Under the pieces are notes generated by a model that was not told where the DNA came from, did no database searches, and worked only from the letters and a program-made list of their open reading frames with translations. A stretch of DNA of 6,653 bases from positions 1 to 6,653 of the forward strand of contig JAJZRD010000210.1 of the NCBI GenBank assembly GCA_021845945.1, read 5' to 3'. The stretch's first letter is position 1; every line of letters starts with the position of its first letter. This DNA is from Chloroflexota bacterium (GTDB taxonomy: Bacteria > Chloroflexota > UBA6077). Positions 1-5,765 of the stretch are shown here, piece after piece. Both the position numbers and the translations under genes were made by a program.

Positions 1-1163
1 TGCTGGAGAGCTTGACCCCGGCCCAGCAGGTGATCAAGATCGTCAACGAGGAGTTGATCGCCATGTTGGGCGGCGGGCAGGCCAAGATTGCCACGGCGCC
101 CGCGCCGCCGACGGTCATTATGCTGGTGGGCCTCCAGGGTTCCGGCAAGACGACCACCATCGCCAAGCTGGCGATGCAGCTGCGCAAGCAGGGGCAGCGC
201 CCTCTGCTGGTGGCAGCCGACACCTACCGGCCCGCGGCGGTGAAGCAGCTGGTCACCCTGGGCAAGCAGATCGACATTCCGGTGTTCAGCGACGAGAAGG
301 GGAAGCCCCCGCAGATCTGCGAGGCTGCCGTGAAGCATGCCAAGCACACGGGGCTCACCGCGGTGCTGATGGACACCGCCGGCCGTCTGCACGTGGCCGA
401 CGACATGATGGCCGAGTTGGAGGAGATCCAGCGGCGGACCAATCCCACCGAGACCCTGCTGGTGGCCGACGCCATGACGGGCCAGGACGCCGTGAGGGTG
501 GCGGAGGAGTTCAACGCCCGGGTGAAGCTGACCGGTCTCATCCTCACCAAGATGGACGGTGACGCCCGAGGTGGCGCCGCGCTTTCCATGCGAGCAGTGA
601 CCGGGGTGCCCATCAAGTTCGTGGGCGTGGGCGAGAAGCTGGATGCCCTGGAGCCTTTCCATCCGGAGCGGATGGCCTCACGGATCCTCGGCATGGGCGA
701 CGTGCTCAGTCTGATCGAGAAGGCCCAGGAGGGCTACTCCCAGGAGCAGAGCCAGAAGCTGGAGAAGAAGCTGAAGTCCGGTACCCTCGATCTGGAGGAC
801 TTCCTGGAGCAGATGCAGCAGCTGAAAAACATGGGCCCGCTCAGCCAGGTCCTGGACATGATCCCGGGGCTGAACAAGCTGTCGCGGACTCCGGAAGCGG
901 CCGCGGCCCTGGACGGGAAGCAGATGAGGAGGGTGGAGGCGATAGTCCTCTCCATGACGGCCGAGGAGCGCCACAACCCCAACATCATCGGGGGCAGCAG
1001 GAAGCGGCGCATCGCCAAGGGCAGCGGGACCACTCCGGCCGAGGTGAACCGGCTGCTGAACCAGTTCTTCGAGATGCAGAAGATGATGAAGGCGATGGCC
1101 TCGGGCAAGGGGCCCTTTGGCAGGGGCAAGATGCCAAGGGGATTGCCGGGGATGCTGGGTTAA
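1..1163 (+). CDS. ffh: Signal recognition particle protein Ffh (SRP54 GTPase), 5'-truncated by the window edge
   Basis: Ffh binds 4.5S/SRP RNA, recognises signal sequences on nascent membrane and secreted proteins, and docks with FtsY by reciprocal GTP hydrolysis. The frame is open from base 3 and reads L-E-S-L-T-P-A-Q-Q, a conserved Ffh segment, so the TTG at 12 is an internal Leu and not the start. Compared with E. coli Ffh, roughly 65 residues of the N domain lie off-window. Counting from that TTG codon, the G domain shows P-loop GLQGSGKT (40-47), DTYRPAA (70-76), DTAGR (121-125), TKMDGD (179-184) and GVGE (205-208). The methionine-rich M domain runs from about 240 to 360 and contains the SRP RNA-binding motif with GSGT (337-340) followed by an amphipathic Met-rich helix. 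The short C-terminal tail is Gly/Met/basic, as is usual. The gene ends in TAA and faces the small membrane-protein gene convergently. Nothing suggests a pseudogene. Confidence 0.97.
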   Translation, partial: LESLTPAQQVIKIVNEELIAMLGGGQAKIATAPAPPTVIMLVGLQGSGKTTTIAKLAMQLRKQGQRPLLVAADTYRPAAVKQLVTLGKQIDIPVFSDEKGKPPQICEAAVKHAKHTGLTAVLMDTAGRLHVADDMMAELEEIQRRTNPTETLLVADAMTGQDAVRVAEEFNARVKLTGLILTKMDGDARGGAALSMRAVTGVPIKFVGVGEKLDALEPFHPERMASRILGMGDVLSLIEKAQEGYSQEQSQKLEKKLKSGTLDLEDFLEQMQQLKNMGPLSQVLDMIPGLNKLSRTPEAAAALDGKQMRRVEAIVLSMTAEERHNPNIIGGSRKRRIAKGSGTTPAEVNRLLNQFFEMQKMMKAMASGKGPFGRGKMPRGLPGMLG

Positions 1164-1238
1164 GAGAGCGGCAGGGGCGAATGCCGGCCTCGTCTATGCG
1201 GAGTGGCCGGTGGAAGCATGGATACCCTGGAGACGCAT

Positions 1239-1276
1239 CGACGCAGGGGAAGGCAGGGCGGCCCGCCCCTGCGTCG
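1239..1276. terminator. GC-rich hairpin between convergent genes, candidate bidirectional terminator
   Basis: Perfect 11-bp inverted repeat: CGACGCAGGGG (1239-1249) and CCCCTGCGTCG (1266-1276), with a 16-nt loop that can itself form a small GGG/CCC pairing. It lies 75 nt past the ffh stop on the plus strand and 8 nt past the stop of the minus-strand small membrane-protein gene. No T-run follows on either strand, so it is not a canonical intrinsic terminator. It could act as a U-less terminator or as a 3'-end stabiliser. The structure is seen; the role is inferred. Confidence 0.5.
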
Positions 1277-1284
1277 GTACGCAG

Positions 1285-1638
1285 CTAGATCCGCCTGGCC
1301 TGTCGGGCCAACTTGAAGTAGAGCGCCACGCCCAGCACCAGGGGGCCACCCAGCCCCACGAGAGCGCTGGTCGAGCGGCGGCCCAGGGCAAGAAGGATGG
1401 CGGAGGCGAAGAAAGATCCGGCTATGCCCGCCACGTAGGTCGCGGTAGGCAGCTGCTCCACCCTCTCCAGCATCTCTTCCGTCGAGAAGGTGGGCTCTTT
1501 GCCCTGCTGGAGCACCCGCTGCACCCTGGTCCAGGCCAACTCGGCCTGATCCCGAAGCTCGCGCCCCCGCCTTCCGGCGCCATCCGTCGTTTCCCGCTCC
1601 CCGAAGCCCTCTTCGCCGTAGCTTTCCGGCTCTTGCAC
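1285..1638 (-). CDS. Small membrane protein of unknown function, two C-terminal transmembrane helices
   Basis: 117 residues, not assigned to a named family. The N-terminal 65 residues are hydrophilic and charged, with a likely helical or coiled stretch at 27-63. Two hydrophobic segments follow at about 67-86 and 91-109, joined by a short loop containing GRRST, and the protein ends in a basic tail (KLARQARRI). The cytoplasmic N-terminus and basic C-terminus suggest a helical hairpin in the membrane, with both ends inside. Start choice: GTG at 1636-1638 is preceded by the purine-rich Shine-Dalgarno GGAGGGG (plus-strand 1645-1651) at 6-nt spacing, and the nearest upstream codons in frame offer no ATG/GTG/TTG. 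It lies 118 nt downstream of the dehydrogenase on the same strand, so co-transcription is possible. The hydrophobic pattern and a clean RBS support a real gene; the function is unknown. Confidence 0.75.
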   Translation of the reverse strand: MQEPESYGEEGFGERETTDGAGRRGRELRDQAELAWTRVQRVLQQGKEPTFSTEEMLERVEQLPTATYVAGIAGSFFASAILLALGRRSTSALVGLGGPLVLGVALYFKLARQARRI

Positions 1639-1756
1639 CTTCGGCCCCTCCGGTCCGAATCCACCGCCAGTGTGCCGAATCGACTCCTCGGCCCTCAGGG
1701 TCGGCGTGGCGGACCACCGGGCCGTCAGGTCGCAGAAGCCATGCCATTACCAGCCC

Positions 1757-2905
1757 CTACAGCTTCTCCCCGATGGCCAGAACCCTGGCCGTGATGGCGT
1801 CGCCCACCTGGCTGGTGGAGCTGCGACCGCCCAGGTCGGGTGTTCTGACCTGGCGCTCGCCGAGCACGTCGCTCACCGCCCTCTCCACCAGGTCGGCGGC
1901 CTTCTGCTCGCCCAGGTGCTCCAGCATCATCCCCCCTGCGAGGATGGAGGCGACGGGATTGGCTATCCCCTTGCCGGCGATGTCGGGGCCGCTGCCGTGG
2001 ATGGGCTCGAACATGGAGGGGCCGCCCTCGGGATTGATGTTGCCGCCGGGGGCCATCCCCATGCCGCCTACCAGCCCGGCCGCCAGGTCGGTGATGATGT
2101 CGCCGAAGAGGTTGGGGGCGATCACCACCTGGTAGTGCTCGGGCCTCCGGACGAAGAACATGGTGATGGCGTCCACCAGGGTGAACTCCAGCTCGATCTC
2201 CGGGTAATCCTTGGCCACCTTACTCACGGACTCCCGCCAGATCTCGTACATCTCGCCCAGGACGTTCACCTTGTCCACGGATGTGACTCGCTGCAGCCCT
2301 TTCCGCTTCGCCAGCTCGAAGGCGTAGCGCGCCACCCGCTCGACACCTCGCGCCGTCATAGCGCCGATGTGGAAGCCCATCCTCTGGGCGGGCTCGACCT
2401 CGACGTCGATGCCGAAGTTGGCGGTGTAGAGCTGCCTCTTCAGCTGGATGTCGCCCCGGTAGCTGGAGCCCTCGAAGTGGTCACCCAGACTGATGTAGAA
2501 GTCCTCGCTGTTCTCTCGAACCACGTAGAAGTTGATGGCCCCGGGCTTCTTATCTTTGAGGGGGCCGTCCACCCCGGGGTACAGCTTGACCGGCCGGAGG
2601 TTGACGTACTGATCGAAGTGGAAGCGGGTCTTCAGGACCCCGCCCGTCTGCATCAGCTTCTCGGATACCCTGGGGTCTCCCAGGGCGCCCAGGAGAAGGT
2701 CCTCGGTCTTGCCCATCTCCTCCAGATCCTGGTCGGTGACGGAGACGCCGCTCTTCAAGACTCGCTCGGCGTTGATGGGGAACTCGCGCCACTCCCACCG
2801 GATGCCGGTGACCTGCCCGGCGGCCTCCAGCACCCTTCGGGCCTCGCCGATCACCTCGGGCCCGATCCCATCGCCGGGGATCACCCCAATGACGTGCTTG
2901 GACAT
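1757..2905 (-). CDS. Isocitrate/isopropylmalate dehydrogenase family protein, probably NAD-dependent 3-isopropylmalate dehydrogenase (LeuB-like)
   Basis: 382 residues, full length for this cytosolic homodimeric family of metal-dependent hydroxyacid oxidative decarboxylases. If it is LeuB, it converts 3-isopropylmalate to 2-oxoisocaproate in leucine synthesis. Visible features: N-terminal GDGIGPEV (11-18); substrate arginines R94, R104 (in NLRP) and R130 (in VVREN); Tyr137; catalytic Lys212 in VDKVNV; metal-binding Asp245, Asp269 and Asp273 (in NLFGDIITD). The NAD pocket HGSGPDIAG has Asp308-Ile309, the NAD-type pair rather than the Lys-Tyr of NADP isocitrate dehydrogenases. Val90/Leu91 before R94 and Val215 form a LeuB-type hydrophobic pocket. 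The stretch from R130 to [11 protein letters not shown] is about 25 residues longer than in Thermus LeuB, so a malate, tartrate or homoisocitrate-type substrate is not excluded. ATG at 2905 has a strong GAGGAGGAAGG Shine-Dalgarno. No leuA, leuC or leuD adjoins. Confidence 0.93.
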   Translation of the reverse strand: MSKHVIGVIPGDGIGPEVIGEARRVLEAAGQVTGIRWEWREFPINAERVLKSGVSVTDQDLEEMGKTEDLLLGALGDPRVSEKLMQTGGVLKTRFHFDQYVNLRPVKLYPGVDGPLKDKKPGAINFYVVRENSEDFYISLGDHFEGSSYRGDIQLKRQLYTANFGIDVEVEPAQRMGFHIGAMTARGVERVARYAFELAKRKGLQRVTSVDKVNVLGEMYEIWRESVSKVAKDYPEIELEFTLVDAITMFFVRRPEHYQVVIAPNLFGDIITDLAAGLVGGMGMAPGGNINPEGGPSMFEPIHGSGPDIAGKGIANPVASILAGGMMLEHLGEQKAADLVERAVSDVLGERQVRTPDLGGRSSTSQVGDAITARVLAIGEKL

Positions 2906-2970
2906 CTAATCCTTCCTCCTCGAACTGGATCCTGGGCTCGCCTGCAAGAGGGTGGTTGGTGCCGCAGGCC

Positions 2971-2984
2971 CGAATAGCATAGCA
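2971..2984 (-). promoter_or_regulatory. Candidate extended -10 promoter for the dehydrogenase gene
   Basis: Read on the minus strand this stretch is TGCTATGCTATTCG. It holds an extended -10 match TGCTATGCT (hexamer TATGCT at 2976-2981) and an overlapping second register TGCTATTC. It would give a 5' leader of about 60 nt before the ATG at 2905. I see no convincing -35 at 16-18 nt, which extended -10 promoters can tolerate. The same TGCTATTC string precedes the cytochrome gene. Confidence 0.35.
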
Positions 2985-3015
2985 GAATCCGCCGCTGAGG
3001 TGGTGGCAGGGAACG

Positions 3016-3135
3016 AGATGTGCATCTAGCCCCAATGTGCCTTGGGGTAGCGGCCCCGATCATCCCTCGCCTCGGACCCTCTGAGGCGGATTGGGGTCCA
3101 CCTTCAGGGCTTCTACCTGAGAAAGGATAGCTATC
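3016..3135 (+). promoter_or_regulatory. Hairpin-rich leader upstream of the SH3-like gene
   Basis: The 233-nt divergent gap (2906-3138) is crowded with short inverted repeats on its right side: AGATG/CATCT (3016-3020, 3023-3027), CCCCAA/TTGGGG (3030-3035, 3042-3047), CGCCTC/GAGGCG (3068-3073, 3083-3088), TCAGG/CCTGA (3104-3108, 3116-3120) and the perfect palindrome GATAGCTATC (3126-3135) between Shine-Dalgarno and start. CCCCAAT at 3030-3036 can pair alternatively with ATTGGGG at 3090-3096, and GGACCC at 3074-3079 with GGGTCC at 3094-3099, so mutually exclusive folds are possible. No known riboswitch core is recognised. In GC-rich DNA some such repeats arise by chance. Confidence 0.3.
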
Positions 3136-3138
3136 GTC

Positions 3139-3711
3139 GTGAAAGCTGCTCCCTTCTTGCTGATCATTGCCATACTGCTGGGCGGGCTGGTGATCGGCTT
3201 CGAGACCATCACCGGTTCGCCGGACGACTCGGGCCAGCTTGCCGAGCGGCCGACCGTGACACCCAGGCCTCGGCCCACCTCTCCGTCCCAGCTGGCCCAG
3301 AGCGGCCCGACTTCGGTGGCTCCGTCGGGCGTAGCGGAGAGCGGCGCGGCGGTGCCGCCGGTCTCCGCGCCCCAGCAACCCTCCGCTATCGCGACTGCCA
3401 CAGCTGCTGCCGCCACCACGGCTACGCCGGTCCCAACGGCCACCGTCGCGCCCCCCACGCCGTCGCCGACGGTCGCCCAGGCCAACGCGACGGGGACGGA
3501 ACAGCTTCTGAAGGTGGGCAACACCGATGGGCAGGGGGTGTTTCTGCGGCGGACTCCCCAGATGAACGACAAGGTCCGGGCCTGGTTGGACAACACGCCC
3601 TTGGTGGTGGTGGGACCGCCGGTGGTTGGAGATGGGCATACCTGGCAGCACGTGCGGGCGCCGGACGGGACCGAGGGCTACGTTCCGTCGGAGTACGCGG
3701 TGGGGGGGTGA
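3139..3711 (+). CDS. Exported or membrane-anchored protein with Thr/Pro/Ala-rich linker and C-terminal SH3-like (bacterial SH3) domain
   Basis: 190 residues. A short basic N-terminus (MKAAP) leads into a hydrophobic segment at about 6-21, acting as an uncleaved anchor or signal peptide; there is no Cys, so it is not a lipoprotein. Residues about 25-118 are low-complexity Thr/Pro/Ala/Ser with TAT and PTP-type repeats, a flexible wall-spanning linker. Residues about 121-188 fit a bacterial SH3 fold: a V-G-x-T-D-G-x-G-V-x-L-R-R-T-P start, a central L-V-V-V-G-P strand, then W-x-H-V-R-x-P-D-G-T-E-G-Y-V at the end. Such domains commonly bind cell-wall components or act as spacers in secreted proteins. 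The ligand here is unknown. GTG at 3139 is preceded by GAAAGGA (3121-3127) with an 11-nt gap, somewhat long, and a palindrome lies in that gap. The neighbour on the left is divergent and the one on the right convergent, so it appears monocistronic. Confidence 0.85.
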   Translation: MKAAPFLLIIAILLGGLVIGFETITGSPDDSGQLAERPTVTPRPRPTSPSQLAQSGPTSVAPSGVAESGAAVPPVSAPQQPSAIATATAAAATTATPVPTATVAPPTPSPTVAQANATGTEQLLKVGNTDGQGVFLRRTPQMNDKVRAWLDNTPLVVVGPPVVGDGHTWQHVRAPDGTEGYVPSEYAVGG

Positions 3712-3772
3712 CGGTGGGACCGGGTGACATGGAGACGGGGAGACAGGATCTTTCTCCCCGTCTCCCCGTCTC
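3708..3772. repeat. Inverted array of GAGACGGG-like octamers forming a strong hairpin at a convergent junction
   Basis: Starting one base before the SH3-gene stop codon, five head-to-tail octamers fill 3708-3747, all of the form G-N-G-A-C-N-N-N, for example GAGACGGG (3732-3739) and GAGACAGG (3740-3747). After a 9-nt spacer come two adjacent exact reverse complements, CCCGTCTC at 3757-3764 and 3765-3772. Because the right side is tandem, two alternative 13-bp perfect stems can form: 3731-3743 with 3753-3765, or 3732-3744 with 3760-3772. It resembles the short tandem repeats scattered between genes of some cyanobacteria and Chloroflexota. It sits between convergent genes, 21 nt from the cytochrome stop, and could terminate both transcripts, although no T-tract follows. 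Confidence 0.7.
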
Positions 3773-3793
3773 TCGTTCGCGCTGTCTGGTCGC

Positions 3794-5383
3794 TTAGGCC
3801 GGCTTGTGGCAGCCCTGGCAGGCGGCATCGCCCCTACCCTGGTGGTCGGCCGGCATGCCGACGCCTCCTGGCTTTCCTACCCCCGCGGCGGCCACGGCGT
3901 GGCAGGCGGTGCACTTCTCCCTTCCCTCGACGGGGTGAGGCAGAGCGGCCGGGCCGGTCGGTGCACTGGAGGGCTGTGCAGGGCTGGCCGCCGACGGGGC
4001 TGAGGGGGCGGGCGGGGTCAGGTAGTGGCAGGTTTGGCAGTCGGCCCCGATGGTCTTCCCCTTCGCCTCTCCCGTGATGCCCACCAGCTTGCCATGGCAG
4101 CGCATGCACCCCTCGTGGCTGGCCCAGTTGGGATAGACGTTGGGGCCCACCTGCATGTTGGGGAAGACGGCGCGCTGGTAAACGCCCTTCACCTCGGCCA
4201 CGGCCTGCCTGATCGTTCCCCCCAGCTTCTGGTAGGCCTGGGGCTGTTCTGCGCGGTAGTACTCCTCGATGGCATCGATCCGCTTCAGAGTGCCCTGGTA
4301 CTGCTCGTCGGTGGTCTTGTCGGTAACCTGGCCGAGAGCCTGCATCGCCTGCTGCTTGATGAAGGGTATCTCCTGGCTGATGAGGCCCTGGGAGATCGCC
4401 GTATCCACTTCGTCCTCGACGGAGGAGAAGTTGTGAGCCGCCCGGTTGTGGCAGTCGATGCAGTCCATGAAGCGCTGATCGTTCTTGATCCGGTCCGGAG
4501 TCACCTCCCCCTGCTTGTCCGGCAGAACGAACTGGTCCACCGAGCCGTCGGGTCGCTCCACCCGCACCCAGCCGATCTTGGTGCGCGACTCATCCAGCGG
4601 GAGGTAATCTACCTTGGCCATGGTGTGCCAGTGGATCCCCTGTCCCTGGGCGCTCCCGCCGACCCGGAAGATCATCGGCTGGACCTGAGCGGTGTTCTTC
4701 TCGTCCTGGGCGTAGTGGACGATGTTGCGCTGGAGGTCGCCGTAGAAGCGCTCGGGCCAGTGGCACCCCTCGCAGGTATCCCGGCTCGGGCGCAGGTCCT
4801 TGATGGGGACCTCGATGGGGCGGGAGTAGCGGTCGAAGGTGTAGTTGAACACCTGGCGGAGGCCGGAGATCTTGGACTTAACCAGCCAGGGGGCGCCCGG
4901 GCCGATGTGGCAGCTGACGCAGGCTACCCTGGCGTGGGGGGAGGCCTGCTCGGCAGCGGCCTCGGGAGCCATCACCCGGTGGCAGACGGCGCCGCAGAAA
5001 TCCCGGGTCTCCATGAACTCCGCGGCCCCGTAGGTGGTGACAACCATCAGCGACATCAGGCCCGCCGTGACGGCGGCGAAGATGATGATGCCCCGTCGCT
5101 GCTTGGTATCGTTCAGGTCGAGGATAGGGAAGGCCTTGGCGACCAGACCCAGGTGGGCCAGTCGACGACGCTCCCGCACGAGCCCGATGGGGATCATGAT
5201 CAGCCCCAGCCCCAGCGCCATGGGACCTATCAGGAAGGTGAGAATGCCGGTGTAGGGGTTGGCGATTGCTCCGGTGGCGCCCAGCACCAGGAGGACCAGG
5301 ATGATGACCAGGGAGAAGGTCGCGATGACGGCGCCGAGGAGGCTGACGGGGTTGAGTAGAGCCGCTGGCACCTTGCGTTCCAT
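3794..5383 (-). CDS. Membrane-anchored octaheme c-type cytochrome, NapC/NirT (ImcH-like) family
   Basis: 529 residues. Three predicted membrane helices (about 12-38, 45-70, 98-118) with a basic RERRR cytoplasmic loop after helix 2 place the long C-terminal part outside the membrane. Heme-binding motifs: an unusual CX3CH at 130-135 (CGAVCH, followed by Met138), then CXXCH at 155, 204, 308, 426, 449, 491 and 522. Eight other His outside the membrane (150, 223, 251, 253, 317, 423, 483, 514) could serve as distal ligands. Residues 457-482 are a Pro/Ala/Ser linker to a terminal diheme tail. NapC/NirT proteins oxidise membrane quinols and pass electrons to outer partners; the three-helix, many-heme layout recalls Geobacter ImcH. 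The specific acceptor is unknown, and no reductase or cytochrome maturation gene is in the window. ATG at 5383 has AAAGGTGAGG upstream. It appears to be a single-gene unit. Confidence 0.9.
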   Translation of the reverse strand: MERKVPAALLNPVSLLGAVIATFSLVIILVLLVLGATGAIANPYTGILTFLIGPMALGLGLIMIPIGLVRERRRLAHLGLVAKAFPILDLNDTKQRRGIIIFAAVTAGLMSLMVVTTYGAAEFMETRDFCGAVCHRVMAPEAAAEQASPHARVACVSCHIGPGAPWLVKSKISGLRQVFNYTFDRYSRPIEVPIKDLRPSRDTCEGCHWPERFYGDLQRNIVHYAQDEKNTAQVQPMIFRVGGSAQGQGIHWHTMAKVDYLPLDESRTKIGWVRVERPDGSVDQFVLPDKQGEVTPDRIKNDQRFMDCIDCHNRAAHNFSSVEDEVDTAISQGLISQEIPFIKQQAMQALGQVTDKTTDEQYQGTLKRIDAIEEYYRAEQPQAYQKLGGTIRQAVAEVKGVYQRAVFPNMQVGPNVYPNWASHEGCMRCHGKLVGITGEAKGKTIGADCQTCHYLTPPAPSAPSAASPAQPSSAPTGPAALPHPVEGREKCTACHAVAAAGVGKPGGVGMPADHQGRGDAACQGCHKPA

Positions 5384-5475
5384 TGCACCTCACCTTTGAG
5401 AGTATTGGGAAACCCAGGGAACTGCGCCAGGATGGGGAACCGCCCGATGGTCCCCGGGCCGGGGGTGCGTCAGCA

Positions 5476-5484
5476 AGAATAGCA
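5476..5484 (-). promoter_or_regulatory. Candidate extended -10 promoter for the cytochrome gene
   Basis: The minus strand reads TGCTATTCT, an extended -10 with hexamer TATTCT. At 17-nt spacing upstream the hexamer is TGGCGA, a weak 3/6 match to the -35 consensus. The leader to the ATG at 5383 would be about 85 nt. The string TGCTATTC is shared with the region upstream of the dehydrogenase gene. The match is seen; promoter function is inferred. Confidence 0.3.
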
Positions 5485-5544
5485 CCTTTGCAGAACGCTC
5501 GCCAGCGAGACGTCCCAGACCCCGGGATACAACCAGGTTAATTA

Positions 5545-5575
5545 TGTACCAGATTTGCCACATTGTACGACATTT
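5545..5575. repeat. Direct repeat TGTAC-N-A-N-ATTT in an AT-rich island, possible tandem operator
   Basis: TGTACCAGATTT (5545-5556) and TGTACGACATTT (5564-5575) share 10 of 12 positions and start 19 bp apart, in the only clearly AT-rich stretch of the divergent region. The second copy also contains the small inverted repeat TGT-ACG-ACA. Position and spacing suit a regulator binding two neighbouring sites upstream of the cytochrome promoter, but no known operator consensus is recognised. Confidence 0.3.
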
Positions 5576-5678
5576 CTCAAGCTCTGGCTAGTCCCTCGAG
5601 CCATCTTTCGGGCAGCGAACATCGAGAGGCGACGGCCCCGGCGGGAAAATGGGGGTTGGTCTGGGGTGCGCCGCTCCG

Positions 5679-5703
5679 GCTCCGCCGCTACAATATGCGG
5701 AGC
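5679..5703 (+). promoter_or_regulatory. Candidate Nudix -10 element inside a 7-bp inverted repeat
   Basis: TACAAT at 5689-5694 is a 5/6 match to the -10 consensus, 71 nt before the Nudix ATG. It lies in the 11-nt centre of a perfect inverted repeat, GCTCCGC (5679-5685) and GCGGAGC (5697-5703), an arrangement expected of a repressor operator covering the -10. No good -35 is found at 16-18 nt spacing; TTGGTC at 5656-5661 is too far at 27 nt. Both promoter and operator calls are tentative. Confidence 0.35.
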
Positions 5704-5765
5704 TTTGGCAGGGCTCTTGCACCTGCCGAGGGTAGCTCCGCGCGTGGCGAGGAAGAGGGGAGTTC

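Larger units (their letters stand above)
5384..5765. other. Divergent intergenic region (382 nt) between cytochrome and Nudix genes
   Basis: No convincing gene lies here: the two short plus-strand open frames starting near 5555-5563 have no clear RBS, have Arg-rich compositions typical of shadow frames, and overlap the Nudix start. The region holds a candidate minus-strand promoter near 5476, a locally AT-rich island at about 5535-5580 with a TGTAC direct repeat, and a TACAAT candidate -10 for the Nudix gene near 5689. I see no tRNA or recognisable ncRNA. Confidence 0.6.

Noticed and set aside
12..14. TTG as the ffh start codon
   Set aside because: The frame continues upstream as L-E-S before L-T-P-A-Q-Q, a conserved internal Ffh segment, so the gene is merely cut by the window.
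1164..1284. SRP RNA or tRNA gene next to ffh
   Set aside because: The gap shows no SRP-RNA GGAA-tetraloop helix or tRNA cloverleaf, only one simple hairpin.
1117..1794. Plus-strand and minus-strand frames across the small membrane protein region (1117-1794 plus, 1160-1747 minus)
   Set aside because: They overlap the ends of confident genes, have biased shadow-like composition and lack motifs; the 117-residue frame has membrane helices and a Shine-Dalgarno.
1670..2977. Long plus-strand open frame opposite the dehydrogenase
   Set aside because: Its composition is a GC-rich antisense shadow (His/Asp/Gly/Leu-rich, no motif), while the opposite strand encodes a complete enzyme with all catalytic residues.
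3130..3711. Lipoprotein signal in the SH3-like protein
   Set aside because: The hydrophobic N-terminus has no cysteine, so no lipobox is possible.
2881..3828. Minus-strand open frame of 315 codons across the SH3-like gene
   Set aside because: Very Arg/Pro/Gly-rich, overlaps the dehydrogenase start and the octamer repeat array, and is antisense to a protein with a clear domain.
4025..5359. Long plus-strand open frame opposite the cytochrome
   Set aside because: Antisense shadow of the heme protein; no recognisable domain or clear RBS.
5452..5464. CCCCGGGCCGGGG palindrome and the nearby CTCGC-CA-GCGAG repeat (5498-5509)
   Set aside because: Short GC-only palindromes are expected by chance at this base composition and do not coincide with a promoter or gene end.
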